Below, piece by piece: positions 8,512-16,936 of a DNA stretch of 29,949 nucleotides. The notes beneath the pieces are model-generated. The model worked only from the letters and a program-made list of their open reading frames with translations. It was not told where the DNA came from and did no database searches. Source of the stretch: CAZPZZ01 sp964591245 (lineage in GTDB: Bacteria; Acidobacteriota; Vicinamibacteria; Vicinamibacterales; UBA8438); contig CAZPZZ010000039.1 in assembly GCA_964591245.1 (NCBI GenBank), positions 1 to 29,949 on the forward strand. Reading direction: 5' to 3'. Position numbers and translations under genes: made by a program. Positions within the stretch are counted from its first letter, which is position 1, and each line of letters opens with the position of its first letter.

Positions 8512-9798
8512 ATGCATCAAACGACTAGGCACTGTGCAACCCTGACAGCACTACTGGGTCTGCTGACCCTCGCCTGTAGTCCCAACGACATGTCCACCAG
8601 TGGCGAGGTTGACGGAGCAGCCCAAACAACGGCGACCATTGCGTACGACGGAGCCCGCATTATCGTCGGCAACGGGGACGTCATCGAGACCGGCACACTC
8701 GTGTTGGAAGGTAACCGTGTCCTCGCGATCGGTGACACAGTCGACGTACCCGAAGGGGTTGAACGCGTTGACCTTGCCGGACGTACGGTCATGCCCGCCA
8801 TCATCGACACGCACGTACATCTCCGCAGTGATACCCGGGCCACGCTCGTCGAGGATCTACAACGCAAGGCCTACTATGGTGTCGCTGCCGTGCTCAGCCT
8901 CGGACGGGGCATTGGAGAGGCCGCCTTCCAGCTTCGCGAGGAGATCGTACCTGGCGCCGCGCTCTATCGTACCGTCGGCCGTGGTATCACGGCCCCTGAA
9001 CCCGGACGAACCGAAGTCCCGTACTGGATCGCAACCCCAGAAGAAGCCCGCGCTGCCGTCCAGGAGTTGGCCCCGGAAGGCAATGGGATGGTCAAAATCT
9101 GGGTAGATGACCGCGGGGGGCAGTTCGACAAGCTCACCCCTGATGTTTATGGTGCCGTCATCGACGAAGCCCACCAAGCCGGGCTACGCGTCACAGCCCA
9201 TGTCTACACACTCGAAGATGCAAAGGGCCTTCTCGATGCTGGGCTCGACGCGTTTGCTCACGGGATTCGTGACGTGGACGTGGACGACGAAGTCGTGCAG
9301 ATGTTTGCCGAACGCCCGTCGGTGGTCCTCGTGCCGAATCTCCCCGGCACGGGCCTCGCGACCGACTTCAGCTGGTTAGGCGGCACGCTACCGCCGGACC
9401 AAATCGCGCAATTGCAGGAACGCTCCGTCGACAATCCGGAGGCCCAAGAACGGTTCGGAATTCAGGCTAGGAATCTCGAACGATTGCACGCCGAGGGCGT
9501 CACAATTGCCTTCGGCACTGATGGCGGCGCCGGATGGAGTCCCCACGCCGAAATGGAAGATATGGTGCTGGCCGGGATGCCCCCTGGAGACGTCATCGTT
9601 GCAGCGACCCAAAACTCAGCGGCCCTCATGGAACTCGAAGACATGGGAACCCTTGAACCGGGAAAAAGCGCCGACTTCATCGTACTCGAGGAAAATCCGC
9701 TCGATGACATCACGAATACTCGAAGCATCGTCGACGTGTATTTGCGGGGAGAACGGGTGGACCGTGAGTCCCTGAGCACGACCTGGCTCGCGCAATAA
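8512..9798 (+). CDS. Secreted metal-dependent amidohydrolase
   Basis: This 428-residue protein begins at ATG 8512, with a GGAG ribosome site 9 bases upstream. The first 22 residues form a signal peptide ending TLAC, a possible though not ideal lipobox, so it may be a lipoprotein. The amidohydrolase superfamily pattern is complete: the beta-sandwich start (YDGARIIVGNG), MPAIIDTHVHL with metal-binding HVH at 101-103, a later TAHVYT histidine, FAHGIRD, the FGTDGG aspartate, and the C-terminal NSAALMEL..GTLEPGKSADFIVLEENPL-type segment. Such enzymes hydrolyse C-N or related bonds of dipeptides, cyclic amides or small esters. The substrate cannot be read here. It stands alone between two hairpins. 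Confidence 0.88.
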   Translation: MHQTTRHCATLTALLGLLTLACSPNDMSTSGEVDGAAQTTATIAYDGARIIVGNGDVIETGTLVLEGNRVLAIGDTVDVPEGVERVDLAGRTVMPAIIDTHVHLRSDTRATLVEDLQRKAYYGVAAVLSLGRGIGEAAFQLREEIVPGAALYRTVGRGITAPEPGRTEVPYWIATPEEARAAVQELAPEGNGMVKIWVDDRGGQFDKLTPDVYGAVIDEAHQAGLRVTAHVYTLEDAKGLLDAGLDAFAHGIRDVDVDDEVVQMFAERPSVVLVPNLPGTGLATDFSWLGGTLPPDQIAQLQERSVDNPEAQERFGIQARNLERLHAEGVTIAFGTDGGAGWSPHAEMEDMVLAGMPPGDVIVAATQNSAALMELEDMGTLEPGKSADFIVLEENPLDDITNTRSIVDVYLRGERVDRESLSTTWLAQ

Positions 9799-9817
9799 GT
9801 CGGCACCTCGAACTCGT

Positions 9818-9856
9818 CTGGGGGACGCTGTCGTCTTAATCGACGTCGTCCCCCAG
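9818..9856. terminator. Bidirectional hairpin between convergent genes
   Basis: A perfect 10-bp stem (CTGGGGGACG at 9818-9827 with CGTCCCCCAG at 9847-9856) encloses a smaller GTCG/CGAC stem at 9830-9833 and 9841-9844. It sits between the stops of the amidohydrolase (plus) and the VOC protein (minus) and could serve both. Confidence 0.55.
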
Positions 9857-9916
9857 CTCGCGTTCTCGTGTCTCCGCCAGGAGGAACAACCGACGTGTTC
9901 TCCCCTCCGCCATTAC

Positions 9917-10717
9917 TCAGTAATTGTCGTAACCTTCTGTCAGCTCGATAAAGGTACCGGCCGGATCGGTGATAAACGCGATCTTCAGCTCGATGCTGTC
10001 GATCTCTCGATACTCAACATCGAACTCGATCCCTTTCTCCTTCAGCTGCTCACAGAACGCCTCGAGGTCGTCAAGCTCAAAACCAATATGGTCGATCGCG
10101 GTTCCGCGAGACGGAACGTGTTCGATTTGCGTATCGCCAAAGCTCATGTTCATGCCCGGTACATTCGTCGTCGTCAAGATCCGACCGCGAGGACGTTCCT
10201 CCAAGCCAAACACCTCAACATACCAATCGAGAAGCCCCTCATACTCAGGCGTAAAGAAATGAATATGGTACCCGGCCATCTCCACGTGTAGTCCCTGGTC
10301 TTCCTGCATCTCGACCCTGGCGCCGTCTGGAAATGTCACATAGGCATTGTGGTGTCCTTCAGCTCCGGTAAACTCAGAGTCGACAACGCGTCCCGCCGCG
10401 CGCCACTTCGCCAGGAACTTCTCCATGTTCCGCACCTTGAAACCAAAATGGTCCATGACCGTGCCTCGCGACGGCGCCGTCGGCTCACGCTCCGTCAGCG
10501 CAATGAGGAAATTCGGCAAGCGGATCGCAGTCAACGGGCCCTTCTCGACCACAACGCCTCCGAAGTGCTCAACCCAAAGCTGCTTGTTCAGTTCCATGTC
10601 CGTCACGTTCAAATGCACGTGGCCGTAGGTCAGTCCCGCGTCGGTGGGCACCGCGAGCTGTGCATAGGCCGGCGAACCGAGCGTTGCGAGCGCAACCGCG
10701 ATCAATAGCAACCTCAT
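9917..10717 (-). CDS. Secreted two-domain VOC (glyoxalase/dioxygenase fold) protein
   Basis: This 266-residue protein begins at ATG 10717, with a strong GGAGGAAG ribosome site upstream and a signal peptide (MRLLLIAVAL.. ending AYAQ). Two vicinal-oxygen-chelate modules follow. The first starts at GHVHLNVTDMEL, with HFGFKVRNME and a VEMQED glutamate. The second starts at GYHIHFFTPEYEG, with IDHIGFELDDLE and the closing FIELTEG. The paired HV/HI histidines and module-ending Glu residues match the VOC metal site. Members include glyoxalases, extradiol dioxygenases and resistance proteins; secretion is unusual and the substrate is unknown. It is divergent from the NHL gene, with only 59 bases between the starts, so the two may share control. 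Confidence 0.87.
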   Translation of the reverse strand: MRLLLIAVALATLGSPAYAQLAVPTDAGLTYGHVHLNVTDMELNKQLWVEHFGGVVVEKGPLTAIRLPNFLIALTEREPTAPSRGTVMDHFGFKVRNMEKFLAKWRAAGRVVDSEFTGAEGHHNAYVTFPDGARVEMQEDQGLHVEMAGYHIHFFTPEYEGLLDWYVEVFGLEERPRGRILTTTNVPGMNMSFGDTQIEHVPSRGTAIDHIGFELDDLEAFCEQLKEKGIEFDVEYREIDSIELKIAFITDPAGTFIELTEGYDNY

Positions 10718-10741
10718 TGTCTTCTTCCTCCATCGATAGCA

Positions 10742-10755
10742 TTCGGAATCCCGAA
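10742..10755. promoter_or_regulatory. Short inverted repeat between divergent VOC and NHL genes
   Basis: TTCGG at 10742-10746 and CCGAA at 10751-10755 form a perfect inverted repeat around AATC. Its place in the 59-base divergent intergenic region fits an operator, but 5-bp arms could arise by chance. Confidence 0.25.
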
Positions 10756-10776
10756 ATCTAGTGTATCGTGCTCGAC

Positions 10777-11868
10777 ATGACGACACACCGACGCGCCGCA
10801 GTCAACATTGTGATATTCACGCTCTTCGCAATGACGCTTTCATCCAGCGTTCCTGCACAAGACGTCCCAGAATATCGAGTTGATCCTTTCTGGGCACGTG
10901 AACTTCCCAACAACTGGATGCTCGGACAAGTCTCTGGCATCGCGGTCGATGCTGAAGACCACATCTGGGTACTGCACCGGCCGCGCACACTCGATGCCCG
11001 GCAGCGCGGCGAAGAAGGTATGTGCTGTGTACCAGCCCCACCCGTGATCGAGTTGGCCTCAGATGGAAGTGTCCTCCGCTCATGGGGCGGCCCCGGCGAT
11101 GGCTACGAATGGCCCGAAAGCGAACATGGCATCCATATCGACCATCAAGGCCATGTCTGGATCGGCGGCAATGCCGCCACCGACGCGCATATCCTGAAGT
11201 TTACCGCCGACGGTGATTTTCTGTTGCAGATTGGCCGCGCCGGCCAGAGTGGCGGAAGCAACGACACCGCAAACCTAGGCCGCCCGGCGGGCATTCGGGT
11301 CGACGGCGACGCCAACGAGGTCTACGTCGCCGATGGTTATGGCAATCGGCGTGTCATCGTCTTCGATACCCAGACGGGAGAGTACAAGCGGCACTGGGGG
11401 GCCTATGGGGAGCGCCCCGACGACAGCCCTCTCGCCGCCTACGACCCCAATGCGACGCCGAGCCAGCATTACCGGAGTCCCGTTCATGATGTCGCCATCG
11501 CCAACGATGGGCTCGTCTACGTCGCGGATCGAACCAACGACCGTGTTCAGGTTTTTTACAAGAGCGGTGAATTTGTGACCGAGGCGTTCGTTCGTCCCGA
11601 GACATTAGGAAGCGGGTCGGTCTCTGGCGTTACGCTCTCGGAAGACCCAGACCAACGTTGGCTCTTCATTCCCGATGGCACCAACAACGTGATCTGGATT
11701 CTCGACCGTGCGTCCCTCGAGGTGCAAACCTACTTTGGGCGACTCGGAAAGAATGCGGGCCAATTCTATCGACTACACAATCTCGCCATCGATTCACGCG
11801 GCAATCTGTATACCACCGAGGTCAACGTGGGACAACGCGTGCAGAAATTCGACAAGGTCGGAGGCTAA
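10777..11868 (+). CDS. Secreted NHL-repeat propeller, peptidyl-hydroxyglycine amidating-lyase-like family
   Basis: This 363-residue protein has a signal peptide (about residues 1-27, ending VPAQDVP) and a six-bladed propeller. Visible blades include GIAVDAEDHIWVLHRPRTL, HGIHIDHQGHVWIGGN, GIRVDGDANEVYVADGYGN, DVAIANDGLVYVADRTNDRVQVF and LAIDSRGNLYTTEV. CCVPAPPVIE and RSWGGPGDGYEWPESEHG are typical of bacterial proteins often labelled peptidyl-alpha-hydroxyglycine alpha-amidating lyase-like. That label reflects fold similarity only, and enzyme activity is not established. An in-frame GTG at 10768 is an alternative start. The stop codon lies inside the ribosome-binding region of the PQQ dehydrogenase gene, so the two form an operon. 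A second member is at 24272-25318. Confidence 0.87.
   Translation: MTTHRRAAVNIVIFTLFAMTLSSSVPAQDVPEYRVDPFWARELPNNWMLGQVSGIAVDAEDHIWVLHRPRTLDARQRGEEGMCCVPAPPVIELASDGSVLRSWGGPGDGYEWPESEHGIHIDHQGHVWIGGNAATDAHILKFTADGDFLLQIGRAGQSGGSNDTANLGRPAGIRVDGDANEVYVADGYGNRRVIVFDTQTGEYKRHWGAYGERPDDSPLAAYDPNATPSQHYRSPVHDVAIANDGLVYVADRTNDRVQVFYKSGEFVTEAFVRPETLGSGSVSGVTLSEDPDQRWLFIPDGTNNVIWILDRASLEVQTYFGRLGKNAGQFYRLHNLAIDSRGNLYTTEVNVGQRVQKFDKVGG
11860..11864 (+). promoter_or_regulatory. Ribosome binding site overlapping the end of the NHL gene
   Basis: GGAGG lies in the last sense codons of the NHL gene (stop TAA at 11866-11868), 9 bases before ATG 11874. It fixes the start of the PQQ dehydrogenase and indicates translational coupling. 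Confidence 0.75.
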
Positions 11869-11873
11869 CTCCC

Positions 11874-13922
11874 ATGCACAGTGCCGGCAAGGGCGTGATC
11901 GTCATGTTGCTCGGGCTGGCGTGCACGCCAGTTTCCGGGCTCGCCCAACAGGGAGCCATTCGCGGCGAGTGGCGTAGCCACTCCGCCGACGCCGGGGCCA
12001 CGAAATACTCTCCACTGGCTCAGATCACAGCGCACAACTTTTCTGACCTTACGACGGCCTGGAGATGGAGCACCGCGGACACGCATCTTTCCTGGTCTGG
12101 CGACAGCGGCACAAGCCGTCTGGCTGCAGACACGGTCTTCGATCTACTTCAAACGGAAAACCCCGAACGCTGGGCAGCCTGGGACGGAGTCGAGCGTTCA
12201 TTTACACGTCCGTCGAACCGCTCACTCGTCGCCACACCGGTCATGGCCAACGGCGTGCTCTATCTCAGCACGGGCCTCTACCAGGCTGCAGCCATCGATG
12301 CCCGCACCGGTGAAACGCGCTGGGTTCATGACCCACGTGCCTACACGGCCGGGTCTCCTCCACCCATTCCCTGGCGGCATCGCGGTGTTGCCTATTGGGA
12401 AAAGGGTCACGATGCCCGTGTACTCTGGGGCACTGCCGATGGGTACCTCGTCGCCGTCGACGCGGACAGCGGACTTCCCATCGAGGACTTTGGCGACCAA
12501 GGGCGTGTCGACCTCTATGACGGGCTTCCTCGCGCTGAGCGGGGCCGGCTCGACGCCCTGGGTCTCTTGCCGTTCTCTTCTCAATCCCCACCGCTGATTG
12601 TGCGCGACACCGTCATCGTCGGATCGACGATCAATGATCGGGCGCTGAACCGGGAGGCTCCCCCCGGCTGGGTGCGAGGCTACGACGTGCGAACCGGTCG
12701 ACACAAGTGGGACTTTCACACGGTCCCGCAAAGTCCAGACGAGTTCGGTGCCAGCACTTGGCTCAACGACTCGTGGCGCTACTCGGGAAACACGAATGTC
12801 TGGTCCCTCATGAGTGGAGATGAAGAACTCGGCTTCGCGTATCTCCCTATAGGAACGGCCACGAACGATTACTACGGCGGCCACCGGCTCGGCGACAATC
12901 TTTTCGCGGAAAGCCTCGTGGCCGTGGACGCCGAGACCGGCGAACGCCAGTGGCACTTTCAGATGGTGCACCACGGACTCTGGGACTACGACCTTCCCGC
13001 AGCACCGAATCTCCTCGACATCACGGTCGACGGCCGTTCCATCAAGGCCGTCGCGCAAGTCACCAAGCAGGGATTCATCTACGCGTTCGACCGTGTAACA
13101 GGCGAACCAATTTGGCCTATCGAGGAACGACCGGTCCCAACAGACACCGACCTGATGGGCGAACTCCCCTCGGCCACCCAGCCCTTTCCCACTCGACCTG
13201 CCGCATTCGAATATCAAGGCACATCGATCGACGACCTCGTTGACTTCACACCGGAAATTCGGACGCTCGCTCTCGAGGCCGTCCGCGGCTTCCGCCTCGG
13301 GCCGCTCTTTACCCCTCAAATGCTCACCGGCACCATCATGCGGCCATCAGTCGGGGGCGGCGCGAATTGGTCTGGAGCAGCCGTCGATCCGGACACGGGA
13401 TATCTCTACGTCCCTTCGGTCAACACACACTCCACCATTGGATTGAGTCCTCCGGAGGAGCATGAACAGGACTCTACGCTCCAGTATTTACGTCGATCAC
13501 TTTCCGCAGGTCCAACCATGGCTCGTGGGCTGCCGCTCTGGAAACCGCCGTACTCGAGGATCACGGCGATCGACATGACGACCGGCGACCACGTATGGAT
13601 GACCGCAACCGGAAACGGTGATCGCATCAGGAACCACCCTCTGTTGAGAGATCTCGATCTTCCACCGCTCGGGGGAGACTGGGGTCGCACCGGCTCATTG
13701 CTGACCAAGACGTTGCTGATCCAGGCGCTCGTCGCGGGTGGCACAGACAATGGACCACGCTTGGTTGCCTACGACAAGACCAATGGTGCCGAACGGGCCT
13801 CGCTCGATCTACCGAGTGGAGCGCTAGGCGCCCCGATGACCTATAGCCTCGACGGCCGCCAGTACATCGCCATGACCGTCGGTGGCGAGATACCGGGTCT
13901 CGTGGCCTTCACGATTCCCTAG
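11874..13922 (+). CDS. Secreted PQQ-dependent dehydrogenase (quinoprotein, glucose/quinate type)
   Basis: This 682-residue protein has a signal peptide (residues 1-25, ending SGLAQQ) and the eight-bladed quinoprotein propeller. Family marks are EWRSHSADAGATKYSPL at the start, LYLSTGLYQAAAIDARTGE, GWVRGYDVRTGRHKWDFH, the segment NLFAESLVAVDAETGERQWHF, MVHHGLWDYDLPAAP and QGFIYAFDRVTGEPIW. These match membrane-type glucose/quinate and related PQQ dehydrogenases, which oxidise sugars or alcohols in the periplasm and pass electrons to quinone or cytochrome. No CxxCH heme motif and no adjacent-cysteine pair are present, so it is not a quinohaemoprotein alcohol dehydrogenase. The N-terminal membrane domain of Gcd is also absent. 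No PQQ biosynthesis gene lies in the window. The substrate is unknown. Confidence 0.85.
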   Translation: MHSAGKGVIVMLLGLACTPVSGLAQQGAIRGEWRSHSADAGATKYSPLAQITAHNFSDLTTAWRWSTADTHLSWSGDSGTSRLAADTVFDLLQTENPERWAAWDGVERSFTRPSNRSLVATPVMANGVLYLSTGLYQAAAIDARTGETRWVHDPRAYTAGSPPPIPWRHRGVAYWEKGHDARVLWGTADGYLVAVDADSGLPIEDFGDQGRVDLYDGLPRAERGRLDALGLLPFSSQSPPLIVRDTVIVGSTINDRALNREAPPGWVRGYDVRTGRHKWDFHTVPQSPDEFGASTWLNDSWRYSGNTNVWSLMSGDEELGFAYLPIGTATNDYYGGHRLGDNLFAESLVAVDAETGERQWHFQMVHHGLWDYDLPAAPNLLDITVDGRSIKAVAQVTKQGFIYAFDRVTGEPIWPIEERPVPTDTDLMGELPSATQPFPTRPAAFEYQGTSIDDLVDFTPEIRTLALEAVRGFRLGPLFTPQMLTGTIMRPSVGGGANWSGAAVDPDTGYLYVPSVNTHSTIGLSPPEEHEQDSTLQYLRRSLSAGPTMARGLPLWKPPYSRITAIDMTTGDHVWMTATGNGDRIRNHPLLRDLDLPPLGGDWGRTGSLLTKTLLIQALVAGGTDNGPRLVAYDKTNGAERASLDLPSGALGAPMTYSLDGRQYIAMTVGGEIPGLVAFTIP

Positions 13923-13967
13923 GGTCCGCACCCTGTCATCCAAGAGCCTCTCAGGGGCCCGCATCAG

Positions 13968-15701
13968 TTAGCCGCGGATGACACGCGGAAGCAACATCTG
14001 ATGGCGGGGACAAATGGAAGTCGGATTCTGATAGGCCGCGCCGGCGAATGCTCGTAAATATCTACGCAAGTGGGACAACCGGACGACTTCGTCCACGAAA
14101 CCATGCCGCGCACAGTATTCTGGACGGGATGTCTCGTGGTACCGATCCACTAGCTGGTTCATCTTCTCAACAACCGGAGTAAGGGAGCGTCCGGCCGCCT
14201 GTTCCTTTGCCGCGCGTCTCGCATAGGTCGCGACCGCTGCGGTTTCTCCATGCATGACTTGAATCTCCGTGACCGGCGTACCCAAGGTAAAGGCATTGTG
14301 GTCATTTGCAGTGGGTCCGCCCATGACATAGTGCGCGGCAGCGGTCCCCTTCCGCAGCACAACGAGCATCATCGGGACATCGGTTTGTTGAATGGAATAA
14401 ATGAGCGATTGTCCCAACCCCAACACCTCTGCCTTCTCCGCGGCATCCCCCACATCGATACCTGAAGTGTCTTGAAACCAGATAATCGGAAGACGATCTC
14501 GACCACAGAGGGTGACAAACTCATTCATCTTCACCAGCCCCTGCCGATACAGCTTTCCGCCCATACCAGGATAATCACCGTACTCAGGGTAGCCCTTTCC
14601 AAGATATCCCTGACGATTGCCGATGCACCCCACCAGGCGCCCATCGATCTTACAAATACCGGTGAAGACCTCCTGTCCGTAAGCTGGCTTAAACTCGAGC
14701 CGCTCACTGCCATCTACGAGCCTGGCAAGCACCTCGTCGAAATCATAGACTTCCTTCTGGTTCGTCGGTAGCAAGTGGTACAAATCCTCAATGGGAAATC
14801 TTGGCTCGGTCGGGGTCGCGGTTTGGAACATCTCGACCCCATAGGCAGGCATGCCACGCATGTACTCCTTGAGGCCGTCCAGGACACCCGTCTCCTCGTC
14901 ATAGACGCGGGTAAGAAACCCCGTCGCGTCGAAGTGAGTGGCAACGTCGCCCGGCGGCCGCGCCGTGAACTCCTTCGTCTTCGCGATCAGTTCCTCGACC
15001 ATGGCCACGTCAAATCCACCCTTTGGCGCCATACCAGACACGATGCCAACGCCTCCCACAGCCATGTTCGCGTCCTTGTGGGCCAGTAAAATTGTCGGAC
15101 TGATCGACTGGTAGCCGCCACCAGCTGGATTCGTTCCGTAGATCCCGGCCAGCACTGGAATCCCCGCCTGCACTAGTTCAGCATGCCGAAAAAAGGGCGT
15201 TCCCGCCCCTCGTCGGTCGGCATAAAACTTCTCCTGCTCCGGCAGCTTTGCCCCACTGCAGTTGACCAGCCAGACCAACGGAATATGAAGCCGGTGCGCC
15301 AAATCTGTTGCCCGGAGGATATTCTCCGACTGGCCCGGCAACCATGCACCGGCCATAACCTTGTTGTCGAATCCAATGACCACTGCCCATCGGCCCGCAA
15401 TCTGCCCGAGCCCGTCCACAACATTCGTGGTTCCCTCGTCGTTCTCCAGTGGATTGTAGAGCGAGTGCAGCGGATGCCAGGTTCCTTCATCCACCAAATA
15501 CTCAAGTCGCTGATAGACCGTCATCCACCCGCGCTGGTTGATCTTCTCGGTGGGAAAACCTGCAGCTTCGACGTCCTCCACTGCACGACCGATCTCAGCC
15601 TCGACCTGGTGTAGGGTCCCGGCACTGGCCATGGCACGCTTCACACGCCCCGGCTTCAGTGTCGTACCGAAACGGTCCATCGTCTCAAAGTAGGGCTTCA
15701 C
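13968..15701 (-). CDS. gcdA: Glutaconyl-CoA decarboxylase, carboxyltransferase (alpha) subunit
   Basis: This 577-residue protein matches the length and motif order of GcdA (about 587 residues), not the shorter beta subunits of propionyl-CoA or methylmalonyl-CoA enzymes. It opens MKPYFETMDRFGTTLKP and carries TNPAGGGYQSISPT, MAVGGVGIVSGM, GGKLYRQGLVKMNEFVTLC, IWFQDTSGIDVGDAAEKAE and KGTAAAHYVMGG. It closes with AAYQNPTSICPRHQMLLPR, a very characteristic GcdA end. It transfers the carboxyl group of (E)-glutaconyl-CoA to biotin, giving crotonyl-CoA, at the membrane-bound complex. The GTG start at 15701 has GAGGA 8 bases upstream. It is the last gene of the minus-strand operon, 71 bases after the acyl-CoA dehydrogenase gene. 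It converges on the PQQ dehydrogenase, with 45 bases between the stops. Confidence 0.93.
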   Translation of the reverse strand: MKPYFETMDRFGTTLKPGRVKRAMASAGTLHQVEAEIGRAVEDVEAAGFPTEKINQRGWMTVYQRLEYLVDEGTWHPLHSLYNPLENDEGTTNVVDGLGQIAGRWAVVIGFDNKVMAGAWLPGQSENILRATDLAHRLHIPLVWLVNCSGAKLPEQEKFYADRRGAGTPFFRHAELVQAGIPVLAGIYGTNPAGGGYQSISPTILLAHKDANMAVGGVGIVSGMAPKGGFDVAMVEELIAKTKEFTARPPGDVATHFDATGFLTRVYDEETGVLDGLKEYMRGMPAYGVEMFQTATPTEPRFPIEDLYHLLPTNQKEVYDFDEVLARLVDGSERLEFKPAYGQEVFTGICKIDGRLVGCIGNRQGYLGKGYPEYGDYPGMGGKLYRQGLVKMNEFVTLCGRDRLPIIWFQDTSGIDVGDAAEKAEVLGLGQSLIYSIQQTDVPMMLVVLRKGTAAAHYVMGGPTANDHNAFTLGTPVTEIQVMHGETAAVATYARRAAKEQAAGRSLTPVVEKMNQLVDRYHETSRPEYCARHGFVDEVVRLSHLRRYLRAFAGAAYQNPTSICPRHQMLLPRVIRG

Positions 15702-15772
15702 GAAAAGATCCTCGGTGTTCCGGATTGATCCAAGAGTAACCCGCCGTCCTTACCGGCCAGCAAGGCAACCGT

Positions 15773-16930
15773 CTAACGGTTTGGCGTATGCCCACACGCA
15801 ATCCCGGCAATGATGAGCTTTTGAACGTTCGAGGTTCCCTCGACGATCTGGAGCGACTTCGCATCTCGGTACAGTCGTTCCGCCGGATATTCGGTGGAGT
15901 AGCCATAGGACCCGAAAATCTTCATGCACTCATTGGCCGCGTGTACGGCCGTTTCCGAGGCCTGGAGCTTCGCCAGCGAGGTCTCGTACTGATTCGGTCG
16001 GCCCTGATCCTTGAGCCACGCCGCACGGTAAACGAGCCAACGCGCTGCTTCATGCTCGACTGCCATCTCTGCAATCTGCGCCTGCACCATCTGATGCTGC
16101 GAGATCGGTCGACCAAACTGCGTCCGCTCGTTGGCATAGGCGATTGCCAATTCAGTCGCAGCCCCCGCCACGCCCAACGCGCCAGCAGCACACCCGAGAC
16201 GAGTATTGTTGAGCTGCCACATGCAGATCTTGAAGCCGTCTCCCGCTTGACCGAGCAACGCATCCTTTGGCAACTTCGTGCCGTTGAACGACATCTCACC
16301 GGTCGGCGCACAATGCAGGCCGAGCTTCGTTTCGATATCCGTTGCCACGAGATCGTTCACCAGCTTCGGCTCCAGAATGAACGCGCTCATCCCGTGGTGC
16401 TTCTTCTCCGGGTCCGTCATCACGTAGAGCAACCCGGCATCTCCCTGACTCGCGTTCGAGACCCAAATCTTGTTGCCCTGCAATTCCCAGTGGTCTCCCC
16501 GATCGCGGGCCACGGTCTTCATACTGGCCACGTCTGAACCACTTTCAGGCTCGGTCATGCCGAAAAACCCGATCTGCGTTCCGTCCACCCAGCCAGGAAT
16601 GAACTTCCGCCGCTGCTCGGGACTACCGAATCTGGCGACGGTCAAGGCGGGCCCCAGATTCTGCATATTGAATGGCAACCGCCAAGACGCAGACACCTTT
16701 GCCACCTGCTCGGCCATCAACACGGATTCCATGAACCCAAAGCCGGTTCCCCCCAGGGCTTCAGGTAACGCACAGGAAAAGAACCCCAACTCGCCCATCC
16801 GTGCCACGCGATCGGTCTGAAATTCGTGACGCGATTCTTCCTCGACAAGCGTTGGTGCGATGTCGTTCTGCGCAAACTCGCGCGCCGTCTCTTGTACTAG
16901 CTTCTGTTCGTCGGTTAACTCAAAATCCAT
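15773..16930 (-). CDS. Acyl-CoA dehydrogenase, probably glutaryl-CoA dehydrogenase (non-decarboxylating type)
   Basis: This 385-residue flavoprotein has the full acyl-CoA dehydrogenase layout: helical N-terminal domain (MDFELTDEQK), FGMTEPESGSDVASM, the WVSNASQGD sheet region, NERTQFGRPIS and RLYRDAKSLQIVEGTSNVQ with catalytic Glu364. Arg84 in SWRLPFNMQ falls where glutaryl-CoA dehydrogenases keep the arginine that binds the distal carboxylate (Arg94 in the human enzyme). The residue before the catalytic Glu is Val, as I recall for the non-decarboxylating Desulfococcus multivorans enzyme, whereas decarboxylating enzymes have Tyr. The operon with a glutaconyl-CoA decarboxylase supports glutaryl-CoA to glutaconyl-CoA oxidation. 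ATG 16930 is preferred over GTG 16936, which directly abuts the stop codon of the biotin carrier gene. Another dicarboxylyl-CoA substrate remains possible. Confidence 0.85.
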   Translation of the reverse strand: MDFELTDEQKLVQETAREFAQNDIAPTLVEEESRHEFQTDRVARMGELGFFSCALPEALGGTGFGFMESVLMAEQVAKVSASWRLPFNMQNLGPALTVARFGSPEQRRKFIPGWVDGTQIGFFGMTEPESGSDVASMKTVARDRGDHWELQGNKIWVSNASQGDAGLLYVMTDPEKKHHGMSAFILEPKLVNDLVATDIETKLGLHCAPTGEMSFNGTKLPKDALLGQAGDGFKICMWQLNNTRLGCAAGALGVAGAATELAIAYANERTQFGRPISQHQMVQAQIAEMAVEHEAARWLVYRAAWLKDQGRPNQYETSLAKLQASETAVHAANECMKIFGSYGYSTEYPAERLYRDAKSLQIVEGTSNVQKLIIAGIACGHTPNR

Positions 16931-16936
16931 ACCCAC

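Noticed and set aside
11658..11873. 72-codon upstream extension of the PQQ dehydrogenase frame
   Set aside because: It overlaps the end of the NHL gene in another frame; the GGAGG site and signal peptide fix the start at 11874.
12222..13319. A 365-codon minus-strand open frame inside the PQQ dehydrogenase gene
   Set aside because: The plus strand encodes well-matched quinoprotein motifs throughout; the opposite frame is a GC-bias artefact.
13923..13967. Terminator between the convergent PQQ dehydrogenase and gcdA genes
   Set aside because: Only short imperfect G/C-rich pairings are possible in these 45 bases, too weak to call.
15788..16537. A 249-codon plus-strand open frame opposite the acyl-CoA dehydrogenase gene
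   Set aside because: It is fully antisense to conserved dehydrogenase motifs and has no recognisable content.
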